DNA from: Bacteroidales bacterium UBA5833
GTDB taxonomy: Bacteria; Bacteroidota; Bacteroidia; Bacteroidales; Lentimicrobiaceae
NCBI GenBank assembly: GCA_002433025.1
Contig: DJGZ01000084.1
Coordinates: 27,439 to 61,970, forward strand
Direction of reading: 5' to 3'
Length of the DNA: 34,532 bases
The translations under genes and the position numbers were made by a program. Below, piece after piece: positions 1-7,764 of this stretch. Position 1 is the first letter of the stretch, and every line of letters starts with the position of its first letter. The notes under the pieces were generated by a model that was not told the origin of the DNA, searched no databases, and was given only the letters and a program-made list of their open reading frames with translations.

Positions 1-30
1 GAAGAAAACTTGTTAGGTCAGGTTATTGTT

Positions 31-155
31 GGCGCGGACGTCCACGGCCGTGCATTCAAAACCACGCATGGGGAGTGAGATCTCAGATTTTGATGTTGAT
101 GTTGCAGTTGCTTGCGGCTTTTTCACACCGGATGGCGCGGACGTCCTCGTCCGTG
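31..155. repeat. Pair of REP-like GC-rich palindromic repeats
   Basis: Two 22-bp copies, at 31-52 and 134-155, are direct repeats matching at 20 of 22 positions. Both begin GGCGCGGACGTCC. The second copy holds a perfect dyad, CGGACG-tcct-CGTCCG; the first has one mismatch in its right arm. They lie in the non-coding left end, upstream on the + strand of the convergent M23 gene. GC-rich, intergenic, short and palindromic elements of this kind resemble REP sequences. Whether the rest of the genome has more copies cannot be seen here. The rest of 1-254 holds nothing else I can support. Confidence 0.5.
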
Positions 156-254
156 TATTTGCACCGCTCCATACTCCTCGGTTTGCAAACCTCCCGACAA
201 TATCAACAGTTGCTGACGGGAAAGGACGCATTTACAGGTTTCGTTTAAAATGGC

Positions 255-1529
255 TTACAGCGGCATTACCGTTTGTCTGACCGGCATATTCAGTGAATCA
301 AGCTGCCGGGTAAGGCTGAGCCGGTAAAGATTAAAACTGTCCATCAGCTCTTTCTTAACCGGTAGTGCCGGAGGGGATTCCACTTTCAGCGGATCGACAG
401 GGGTTCCGTTTTTGTAAAACCGGAAATCCAGGTGCGGGCCGGTGGACAAACCCGAGCTTCCGACATACCCGATCACCTGTCCCTGCTGCACCCTTGCCCC
501 AGCTTTGATACCAGGTCCATATCCGCTAAGGTGAAGATAGGCCGTGGAATAGGTGGCATTGTGCTTGATTTTCACCATACGGCCGGCACCACCCGCGTAA
601 CGTACATCGGTAACCGTTCCGTTGCCCACACTGTGAACCGGAGTACCTTTGGGCGCGGCATAATCTACTCCATGGTGGGGCCGGCGGATGCGAAGCACGG
701 GATGCAGCCTGCTGTTGGAAAAATGTGAGGATATACGTGAGAATTTCAGCGGCGCCTTCAAAAAAGCCTTCCGGAGACTTTGTCCTTTATCATCAAAGTA
801 ATCTGCCGTTCCATCCTGTACAAAGCGGAAGGCAAAATTATCCTTCCCACCGTGGAAGAATCGCGCCGAAATAATATTGCCCAGCCCGATCTGTTCACCT
901 TCCACCTGGAGTTCTTCATAGAAAACGGTAAAATTATCTCCCGGCTGAATGGCATAGAAATCAATACTCCAGGCATAGATTTCCGAGAGGGAAACGGTGA
1001 GATTCGGACTTGCCCCTGCTTCAGTCATGGCATTCCATAACGAAGAACTTATGGTTCCGGAGGCAGATCTCAATTTAACCTGCACCTCCTTTTCTCCCGT
1101 ATGGATATGCAGGGAATCGCCGGTTTCAAAAACAACGTATTTCGTCGGGCTATGCTCATAAATAAAATATTCAGCCCGCCTGAGGGAGTCATTGGTACAT
1201 AAAACCGTGTACTTGTTGCCTGACCTTATGCGCCGCACATCAAAAACACCTGAAGATTTCCTTACCAGTTTTTCGATGGATACTGCCCCGACGCCATATT
1301 TATTCAGAATCGCAGAAAGGTTTTCCCCTGCCCTGACCACATCCTTAACAATATAAAAGGAATCAACGACAATGCCGTATTCAATTCTGGGTTCCGGTTC
1401 GTAAATATTCTCCGGTTCCGGCGCTTTACGCAGGGCCGACATATAGTAATCCAGTGTAAAAGTCAGCAATATGGCAACAACAATCAATACTCCGGCTTCA
1501 ATTATTCTCTTACGTGTAATAAACTTCAT
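255..1529 (-). CDS. M23 family metallopeptidase (murein DD-endopeptidase type)
   Basis: Predicted zinc endopeptidase that cuts peptide cross-links in peptidoglycan, anchored at the inner membrane and acting in the periplasm. The 424-residue product has a short basic N-terminus, one membrane segment at about residues 9-30, and a middle region of the OapA/LysM-like type seen in MepM relatives (about 50-250). The peptidase M23 domain covers about 275-385. The metal motif HxxxD is H285-D289 (HHGVDYAAPKGTPV), and the conserved H333 follows in YLHLSGYG. The usual final HxH motif reads GPHLDF, so the second histidine is an aspartate (D368). ATG start at 1529 is followed at once by the membrane anchor. 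It lies downstream of the GNAT-like gene on the same strand, separated by 129 bp. The family call is secure; the cleaved bond is inferred. Confidence 0.9.
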   Translation of the reverse strand: MKFITRKRIIEAGVLIVVAILLTFTLDYYMSALRKAPEPENIYEPEPRIEYGIVVDSFYIVKDVVRAGENLSAILNKYGVGAVSIEKLVRKSSGVFDVRRIRSGNKYTVLCTNDSLRRAEYFIYEHSPTKYVVFETGDSLHIHTGEKEVQVKLRSASGTISSSLWNAMTEAGASPNLTVSLSEIYAWSIDFYAIQPGDNFTVFYEELQVEGEQIGLGNIISARFFHGGKDNFAFRFVQDGTADYFDDKGQSLRKAFLKAPLKFSRISSHFSNSRLHPVLRIRRPHHGVDYAAPKGTPVHSVGNGTVTDVRYAGGAGRMVKIKHNATYSTAYLHLSGYGPGIKAGARVQQGQVIGYVGSSGLSTGPHLDFRFYKNGTPVDPLKVESPPALPVKKELMDSFNLYRLSLTRQLDSLNMPVRQTVMPL

Positions 1530-1658
1530 CTGTCAGCAAATTAATAGGCTTTTCAGCTGTAAACGCAGCCGGCCATGACTTATTGCGGGTTAATCAACTA
1601 TCAGGTACTTAAAAGATCCGGAAACAATGACGGGTCAAAGCCGGCTGTTTAATCTGAC

Positions 1659-2843
1659 TTATTCAGCATGCTGCCGCGTATCCATTGGTATTACCGTGGC
1701 TTTCTGGCTCCGGCCGGGGGCATTGAACAGATACCGGTAGGTAATATGCCGTTTGGCAAAATGCGACCCCACGGCTTCATGCAATTGTTTCATTTTGGGA
1801 TTGAAATCTCCGACCCACGACAACTCAACCTCTTTATATCCGGGGCGCTTGTTCATCACCTTTTCCATATGCCAGAAAATGGCCGACTCAATGCCAGATT
1901 TCTGATACTTTGGCCGCACACCCATAACAGTAATGCGGGTCCGGGTGAAAATATTCCGTTTGCTGTAGTACCAGAATTTCATCTTTCCCCACAGGTTGAG
2001 TTTCCCGTTGAGATGCCTGAAAATCTGGTTCGCATCGGGAATCATAACCAGAAAAGCTGCGGGGTTGTCATCCACATAGGCATACCAGATAAACTCCTCA
2101 TCCATAATGGGCTTCATCTCATTAAGGGCTTTGCGGAGATCATCGGGATTGATAGGGGTAAAATTTTCATGAAACTGCCATCCGTCATCGTAGATGGTCT
2201 TAAAATCACGGATAAACTGTTCACTGTCTTTCCAGGTAAAATGCCGGAAGCTGTATCCCGGCTTTTGCCTGACCCAGTCGGCGATTTTCCAGAATCGCTC
2301 CGGAAAAGGCTTTGTGATATCAAGGTGATTGGTTACCTGCTCAAAGTAAGGTCTGAAACCATAACTTTCAAAAAAGTCCTTGTAGTAAGGATGGTGATAA
2401 TTCATCCCGAAACTTGGCGGCATAAATCCTTCGACCAGCAGCCCCCAGAAGTTATCGTTCTCTCCGAAGTTAATGGGTCCGTCCATTGCCTCCATGCCTT
2501 TTTGCCTCAGCCAGGCCTTGCAGGTATCAAATAAAAGGAACGCCGCTTCCTTGTTGTTGATACACTCAAAAAAGCCCATCCCACCGGTCGGCTGGTCAAA
2601 ATTGAAAGCCTTTTTCCGGTTGATGAATGCTGCTACCCTGCCTATCGCCTTGTTGCGATCATCATACAGTATCCACCGGACGGCTTCGCCATGGGCAAAA
2701 AAAACATTTACCCCGGGGTCAAACACCGCTTCAACCATATTATCAAGCGGACAAATCCAGTTTTCATCACCCTTGTAGATATCTCTTGCAACATCCAGAA
2801 AAATCCGGGCTGTTGATTTATCGGTAACTTCTTTCAGAACCAT
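1659..2843 (-). CDS. GNAT-superfamily-like N-acetyltransferase, large conserved type
   Basis: A 394-residue cytoplasmic protein without signal peptide. Residues about 1-60 hold the motif-poor start of a GNAT fold, and about 270-370 hold the second half, including a region around KYQKSGIESAIFWHMEK that resembles the acetyl-CoA-binding turn and helix, and a VELSWVGDFNPKM stretch. Proteins of this length and layout are common in Bacteroidota and are usually annotated as GNAT family or hypothetical; the acceptor is unknown. The ATG at 2843 is preceded about 30 bp upstream by a TAnnTTTG element on the same strand, which supports this start. The M23 gene follows downstream. Function beyond acyltransferase fold is not supported. 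Confidence 0.7.
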   Translation of the reverse strand: MVLKEVTDKSTARIFLDVARDIYKGDENWICPLDNMVEAVFDPGVNVFFAHGEAVRWILYDDRNKAIGRVAAFINRKKAFNFDQPTGGMGFFECINNKEAAFLLFDTCKAWLRQKGMEAMDGPINFGENDNFWGLLVEGFMPPSFGMNYHHPYYKDFFESYGFRPYFEQVTNHLDITKPFPERFWKIADWVRQKPGYSFRHFTWKDSEQFIRDFKTIYDDGWQFHENFTPINPDDLRKALNEMKPIMDEEFIWYAYVDDNPAAFLVMIPDANQIFRHLNGKLNLWGKMKFWYYSKRNIFTRTRITVMGVRPKYQKSGIESAIFWHMEKVMNKRPGYKEVELSWVGDFNPKMKQLHEAVGSHFAKRHITYRYLFNAPGRSQKATVIPMDTRQHAE

Positions 2844-2872
2844 GGCAGGAAAGTTTGATCGTTAGGAACAGG

Positions 2873-2880
2873 CAAAGGTA
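2873..2880 (-). promoter_or_regulatory. Bacteroidota -7 element for the GNAT-like gene
   Basis: On the minus strand this reads TACCTTTG, an exact match to TAnnTTTG, 29 bp before the ATG at 2843. No clear TTTG -33 box is visible at 19-21 bp upstream, so it is scored as a partial promoter. Confidence 0.45.
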
Positions 2881-2977
2881 AGGAGAATTGAAAATCCACA
2901 CTCCCCGGCGGATAATTATTGCATACGATGGGCTATTCAATAAGGGCTGGATATTAAATGGTGAGCTTTTTGTTTAT

Positions 2978-3468
2978 GCCACAAAAACACAAAAGCACCA
3001 AACAACACCAAATATGAAAAATAGATTATCCCCGGATTAAGTAGCAAGTTAATTGACTAAATTCCATATACTCATGCTAATATTTCCGGCACTGAAGTTC
3101 ATCAGAATTATGTGACAATATTTTTAGTTTCTTGAGTCTGAATACCTGTGCGGCACAACTGAATTAACTCTTGCTGTTGTTTTGATTTTAATGATACCCT
3201 GATTCTTTTTGAAGATGATTCATAACGGATCACCTGGCAACCAGTTTTATTCCGGGCTATTGAAATCTTTGTTAACAGCGATTTAGTCTTCATTTCTCTA
3301 TTTTTATAACCGGAGTTTGTTACATTAACCCCACAGCTAAGCAAGGCCCCGGATTTTTATATTTTCAGTGGAGCAAAATATACAAGCAGGCTCGCAGATG
3401 ATCCGGTTCTTCAGAAAAAGCGAATAAAATATCTTTGGTGTGTTTTGGTGTTTTGGAGATTTTGTGGC
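2978..3468. repeat. 491-bp segment bounded by 35-bp imperfect inverted repeats
   Basis: The left arm (2978-3012) begins GCCACAAAAACACAAAAGC and the right arm (3434-3468) ends GGAGATTTTGTGGC. The reverse complement of the left arm matches the right arm at 29 of 35 positions with no gap. Between them I see only AT-rich DNA and one weak minus-strand ORF of 61 codons starting at 3293, with no recognisable domain. There is no transposase. It could be a small non-autonomous mobile element, or two solo copies of a G/T-rich intergenic repeat placed in opposite orientation. The whole gene-free stretch 2844-3600 holds nothing else except the -7 element of the GNAT-like gene near 2875 and the promoter near 3575. 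Confidence 0.4.
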
Positions 3469-3573
3469 AACTTTTTTTCGGCAAGTCACAAAGATAATTC
3501 CTGTACATCTGATAACGAAATTGCTCACGCTATACGATTTCGGGAGTTTTTACGATATAATAACACAATTCCT

Positions 3574-3581
3574 TACTTTTG
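3574..3581 (+). promoter_or_regulatory. Bacteroidota -7 element for the LptF/LptG gene
   Basis: TACTTTTG matches TAnnTTTG exactly. It lies 19 bp before a GTG codon at 3601, which places transcription start just before that codon and excludes the earlier in-frame ATG at 3445. A T-rich stretch (3547-3551) stands near the expected -33 place but is not a clean TTTG. Confidence 0.5.
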
Positions 3582-3600
3582 CAAGAAACAGCCGCTTGTA

Positions 3601-5061
3601 GTGAAGAAACTTTATATTCTGATACTCCGGTCCTACCTGGGCCCGCTGATCCTTACCTTTTTCATTGCCCTGTTCATTCTGGTCATGCAATTTCTGTGGA
3701 AATACATCGACGACCTTGTTGGCAAAGGTCTTCAATGGCAGGTGATCGGCGAGCTGCTTTTTTACGCATCCACCACCTTTGTGCCGCTGGCGCTCCCCCT
3801 GGCAATTCTTTTATCTTCGCTGATGACCTTCGGAAACCTGGGAGAGCGTTATGAACTGGTTGCCATCAAGTCGGCGGGTATAAGTCTGCGGACGGTGATG
3901 AAACCACTGGTGGTCCTCTCCGTTCTGATCAGCATATTTGCTTTTGTTTTTTCAAACAATGTATTACCCGTTACCAATCTGAAGTTCAAATCCATTCTAT
4001 ATGACGTCAGGCAGCAAAAACTGGCGCTCAACATCCGCGAAGGCATTTTCTACAACGGGATAGAAGGCTACACCATGCGGATAGGAAAAAAAGACAAAGA
4101 CGGGGTCACCATCCGGGATATTATGATTTATGACCATACATCGCGCATGGGCAATAGCACGGTTACACGGGCAGAATGGGGGCGAATGGAACAGAGTGCG
4201 GACGGGGCCACCCTCGACCTGACGCTTTACAACGGTTATAACTATGATGAAAAGACTGATCGCAGGAATGAAAAGAACAGGCCTTTTCAGCGCACCTATT
4301 TTGCTGAACAATACAGGCGCTTCGACCTGTCGGATTTCAAGATGATGCGGACAAACGAGGAGCTTTTCAGGAACCATTATCAGATGCTCAATCTGAAACA
4401 ACTTACTCAGGCAGAGGATTCGCTTTTACGGGAAACCGGGCTTCGCTTATCCGGTCTGCAGAGATCAACGGAAATCAGTTATTTTTTCAACAACCAGATT
4501 GACTTGGCGCGCATGCACCGCATACCTGACACCCTGAAGCCTCCTGACAGGTTGCCGGCCCTGCGCGGGCTCGACAGGACTGAGACACTTCAGGCTTACG
4601 ACCTGGCCCTGAATGCGGCCAGAAACACCCGGAGCAACATTGAGTTTAATAAAGCCGACATCGAGGCGAGGATGGTGCTGATCAGAAAACATCAGGTGGA
4701 GTGGCACCGGAAGTTCACCCTTTCCATTGCCTGTCTGGTCCTGTTTTTTATCGGGGCTCCGTTGGGGGCCATTATCCGGAAAGGCGGGCTGGGACTCCCA
4801 CTGGTAATCTCAGTGGTCTTTTTCGTTATCTACCATGTGATTTCCATGACCGGCGAAAAATCGGTCAAAGCCGGAACCATGGATCCGCTCACCGGCATGT
4901 GGTTATCCTCGGTGGTACTTCTTCCGCTGGGCATTATTCTCACCGTCAAGGCAACCACCGACTCCCCCCTGCTCGACCTTGATGCATGGAAAAGGCTATT
5001 GAACATATCCCGTAAGCAAAACAGAAAAAAAGCGCCTGAAAACAATTCCACTCCCCGATGA
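3601..5061 (+). CDS. LptF/LptG family lipopolysaccharide export permease
   Basis: Inner-membrane permease of the YjgP/YjgQ family, which together with the LptB ATPase extracts lipopolysaccharide from the inner membrane for transport to the outer membrane. The 486-residue product has membrane helices at about residues 10-30, 50-75 and 95-120, a large periplasmic domain (about 130-370), and three helices near the C-terminus (about 385-480). This six-helix layout with a central periplasmic domain is the family signature, and the length is longer than E. coli LptF/G (about 360), as is usual in Bacteroidota. I chose GTG at 3601 because a -7 element sits at 3574-3581 and the protein then starts VKKLYILILRSYLGP, the usual family beginning. 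Its stop overlaps the next ATG in ATGA, so it is coupled to a glycosyltransferase. LptF and LptG cannot be told apart here. Confidence 0.9.
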   Translation: MKKLYILILRSYLGPLILTFFIALFILVMQFLWKYIDDLVGKGLQWQVIGELLFYASTTFVPLALPLAILLSSLMTFGNLGERYELVAIKSAGISLRTVMKPLVVLSVLISIFAFVFSNNVLPVTNLKFKSILYDVRQQKLALNIREGIFYNGIEGYTMRIGKKDKDGVTIRDIMIYDHTSRMGNSTVTRAEWGRMEQSADGATLDLTLYNGYNYDEKTDRRNEKNRPFQRTYFAEQYRRFDLSDFKMMRTNEELFRNHYQMLNLKQLTQAEDSLLRETGLRLSGLQRSTEISYFFNNQIDLARMHRIPDTLKPPDRLPALRGLDRTETLQAYDLALNAARNTRSNIEFNKADIEARMVLIRKHQVEWHRKFTLSIACLVLFFIGAPLGAIIRKGGLGLPLVISVVFFVIYHVISMTGEKSVKAGTMDPLTGMWLSSVVLLPLGIILTVKATTDSPLLDLDAWKRLLNISRKQNRKKAPENNSTPR

Positions 5062-6266
5062 ATATCCTGATGCTCTGCAATAAATCTCCATGGCCTCCGC
5101 TCGAAGGAGGGCCCATCGCTATGAATGCCATGGCCGAAGGGCTGGTGGACGCAGGGCATACAGTTAAAATTCTTGCAATTAACAGCAATAAATACAGCGT
5201 TGACCCTGACCGGATTCCCCGGGATTACCGCGATAAAACACGGATAGAAACCGTTTATCTCGACCTTTCCGTGAAATGGCTGCCCGCGCTTAAATGCTTC
5301 CTCAGTGGCAAATCATACCATATGGAAAGATTTATTTCGCCGGCTTTTGCCAGAACGCTGAAAGACATCTTAAGAAATGAAAAATTTGACATCATTCAGT
5401 TTGAAACGCTTTTCACAACCCCCTATATTCCGCTGATAAGATCCTTTTCAAATGCGAGGCTGATACTGAGGGCCCACAACATCGAGCACCTGATATGGCA
5501 GCGTATGGCAGATAACTGCCTGAATCCGGTAAAAAGATTTTATCTTCGTCACCTGGCCGGAACACTCAGGGAATACGAACTTTCCACACTCTCAACCCTT
5601 CACGGAATAGTTGCCATCACCGCCAAAGATGCTTTGTGGTTTCGCAGCCAGGCGCAGGGAGTTCCTGTAACCGATATCCCTTTCGGGATTAAGCCGGGCG
5701 CCCCGCCGGATGCAGAAAGCAGTACAAGCAACAGCAGCAGTACCGGTCTTTTTCACCTGGGCTCCATGAACTGGCAGCCAAATCTGGAAGGGATACGCTG
5801 GTTTGTTAAAAAGGTGTGGCCTGAGCTGCATAACCATTTCCCCTCATTAACCCTTCACCTGGCCGGCAGGGCCATGCCTGAATGGCTGGAAAAACTGAAG
5901 ATGCCCGGACTTTTTGTGGACGGGGAGGTTGAGGATGCTGCCGTGTATATGCAATCGCACGGCATTATGGTTGTCCCGCTTTTTTCAGGCAGCGGAATAC
6001 GCATTAAAATCATCGAAGGCATGCGGGCCGGCAAAGCCATTATAACTACCAGTATTGGCGCAGAAGGCATTGACTACACAGACAGAAAGAACATACTGAT
6101 CGCCGAAAATAAAGAAGAATTTATCAATGCTGTCAGGCAATGCCAGGCCAATCCCGACTTTGTGGAATTACTGGGGGCAAATGCCCGGAAACTTGTCATC
6201 AGCAGGCATAACAACCGGCTGTTGATGGAAAAGCTGACTGATTTTTATTCTGCCCTCCTCCCGTAA
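5058..6266 (+). CDS. Glycosyltransferase, GT4 type
   Basis: A 402-residue glycosyltransferase of the GT-B fold, predicted to move a sugar from a nucleotide-sugar donor onto a surface glycan or lipid on the cytoplasmic side. The N-terminal acceptor half starts MNILMLCNKSPWPPLEGG, a glycine-rich loop typical of GT4 enzymes, and includes LILRAHNIEHLIW. The C-terminal donor half begins near residue 230 (GSMNWQPNLEGI) and carries the donor-site stretch GSGIRIKIIEGMRAGKAII, with the conserved glutamate in IIEGMRAGK. It overlaps the permease gene by 4 bp (ATGA), which suggests translational coupling and a role in envelope or LPS sugar assembly. Donor and acceptor cannot be read from sequence. Confidence 0.87.
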   Translation: MNILMLCNKSPWPPLEGGPIAMNAMAEGLVDAGHTVKILAINSNKYSVDPDRIPRDYRDKTRIETVYLDLSVKWLPALKCFLSGKSYHMERFISPAFARTLKDILRNEKFDIIQFETLFTTPYIPLIRSFSNARLILRAHNIEHLIWQRMADNCLNPVKRFYLRHLAGTLREYELSTLSTLHGIVAITAKDALWFRSQAQGVPVTDIPFGIKPGAPPDAESSTSNSSSTGLFHLGSMNWQPNLEGIRWFVKKVWPELHNHFPSLTLHLAGRAMPEWLEKLKMPGLFVDGEVEDAAVYMQSHGIMVVPLFSGSGIRIKIIEGMRAGKAIITTSIGAEGIDYTDRKNILIAENKEEFINAVRQCQANPDFVELLGANARKLVISRHNNRLLMEKLTDFYSALLP

Positions 6267-6276
6267 TCAAATTTAT

Positions 6277-6284
6277 TACCTTTG
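6277..6284 (+). promoter_or_regulatory. Candidate -7 element for the second glycosyltransferase
   Basis: TACCTTTG matches TAnnTTTG exactly, just after the stop of the first glycosyltransferase. No good TTTG is seen at -33. If used, the transcript would carry a leader of about 170 nt before the ATG at 6459. That leader contains a 20-codon ORF (6300-6362) and a small hairpin (GCAGC/GCTGC), with no T-run. Confidence 0.4.
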
Positions 6285-6458
6285 CAGAAAGCCTGATAAA
6301 TGCCGGAGATTAATCGCCAGGTTTCCGGTATATCCTTCAGGCAGCACTTACAGGCTGCATAAGCAAAATGCAGACAGATATTCGTGCCGGTGGTGTTCGG
6401 ACATGAAACGGCCGTTCCGGATATATTAAGAAATTTACTATCAGGCAGTTGACCGGGA

Positions 6459-7619
6459 ATGAAATTAATTGTTATTCTACCGCGCTTTCCGTATCCCACC
6501 GAAAAAGGAGATAAGCTAAGGGCTTTTAACCAGTTGAAAATATTGTCGCGTCATCACAGCATATACCTGTGCGCGATTACCCATCAGAAAGTAGATGAAT
6601 CGCAGCTTTCAGCGGTTAAACCTTTTTGTAAGGAAATCCGGGTAATCCGTCAGGGATGGTTTGCGGTTGCCTGGAACCTGACCAGGGCTTTATTCAGCGG
6701 CCTCCCTTTCCAGGCAGGTTATTATTATTCGGGCCGGGCGCATAATACCATCAGGCAGATTATTAATAAAGTTCAACCCGATCACATTTACTGCCAGTTA
6801 CTCAGGACAGCGGCCTATGCCATGGAAGAAAGCATTCCGAAAACCATTGATTTTCAAGATGTTTTTTCAAAAGGCATTGAAAGGCGCATCCCACTGGCCG
6901 GCTTTTTCATGAGGCCTGTGCTGAAACTGGAATACAGGCGTTTATTAAAATATGAGTCACTGATATTTGACAGTTTCGACAACAAAACCATTATCTCGAA
7001 GCCCGACCGTGATTTTATTCCCCATCCCGGCCGCGACCAGATACTGATTGTGCCCAACGGAGTGGATCATGAGTATTTCAGACCGGAACAAAGGGCGCAG
7101 ACGCATGAACTGATTTTTACAGGAAACATGGGCTACCCGCCCAACATCAACTGCGCGGAGTATCTGGCTAAAAAGGTACTGCCCATTATTCACAAGACTG
7201 CCCCGGGCGTCAGGATGATGCTTGCAGGCGCATCACCGCACAGTCGCGTTAAAGCGCTGGCCTCTGAATCTGTAACAGTTACCGGCTGGGTTGACGACCT
7301 GAGGACATGCTATGCTTCTGCCTCCGTTTTCCTGGCCCCTATGCAGATCGGTACCGGCCTGCAGAATAAATTGCTGGAAGCGATGTCGATGCAGCTGCCC
7401 TGTGTCACCTCTTCTTTGTGTAATTTTGCACTCAATGCTCACCCGGGAAAAGAAATTCTGATCGGCGACACCCCGGAAGCCGTGGCCGAACATGTGCTTA
7501 ATCTGCTCCATGATGAAGATTTCAGATACCGGATTGCAAAAGAAGGTTATAACTTTGTGCAGCGGAACTATAGCTGGGAAGGGGCTACCAGGGGGCTGAT
7601 CCAAATTCTGGGATCATAA
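6459..7619 (+). CDS. Glycosyltransferase, GT4 type (EpsH1/PEP-CTERM-associated sugar transferase-like)
   Basis: A 386-residue GT-B glycosyltransferase. It opens MKLIVILPRFPYPTEKGDKL, very like the sugar transferases associated with the PEP-CTERM/EpsH1 system, then has RQIINKVQPDHIYCQLLRTA in the acceptor half. The donor half starts near VPNGVDHEYF (about residue 200) and includes FTGNMGYPPN and the donor-site block IGTGLQNKLLEAMSMQLPCV with its conserved glutamate. No exosortase or PEP-CTERM gene is visible nearby, so that association is only by similarity. It follows the first glycosyltransferase by 192 bp and may have its own promoter at 6277. The substrate is unknown. Confidence 0.85.
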   Translation: MKLIVILPRFPYPTEKGDKLRAFNQLKILSRHHSIYLCAITHQKVDESQLSAVKPFCKEIRVIRQGWFAVAWNLTRALFSGLPFQAGYYYSGRAHNTIRQIINKVQPDHIYCQLLRTAAYAMEESIPKTIDFQDVFSKGIERRIPLAGFFMRPVLKLEYRRLLKYESLIFDSFDNKTIISKPDRDFIPHPGRDQILIVPNGVDHEYFRPEQRAQTHELIFTGNMGYPPNINCAEYLAKKVLPIIHKTAPGVRMMLAGASPHSRVKALASESVTVTGWVDDLRTCYASASVFLAPMQIGTGLQNKLLEAMSMQLPCVTSSLCNFALNAHPGKEILIGDTPEAVAEHVLNLLHDEDFRYRIAKEGYNFVQRNYSWEGATRGLIQILGS

Positions 7620-7764
7620 TCCGGAAGCCCGTGTGATAAAACGGATATCCATCATCATCATTGACCTGATAAATTTTATCGTAAAAAGTAAAAATCACAT
7701 TTTATCGATTACCCGGGCATTACAAACAAGGCAAAGGCTGATTAACAGAAACCAACAGGCAAAA

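Noticed and set aside
26..280. 84-codon plus-strand ORF at the left end
   Set aside because: It runs through the REP-like repeats and into the antisense of the M23 gene; composition is not protein-like and no family is visible.
1668..2534. 288-codon plus-strand ORF
   Set aside because: Fully antisense to the GNAT-like gene, whose protein sequence is clearly the coding one.
3108..3344. Minus-strand ORF of 61-78 codons inside the inverted-repeat segment
   Set aside because: No promoter, signal or known domain; the peptide is rich in Lys, Ser and Gln and lies in AT-rich intergenic DNA. Mentioned only within the repeat entry.
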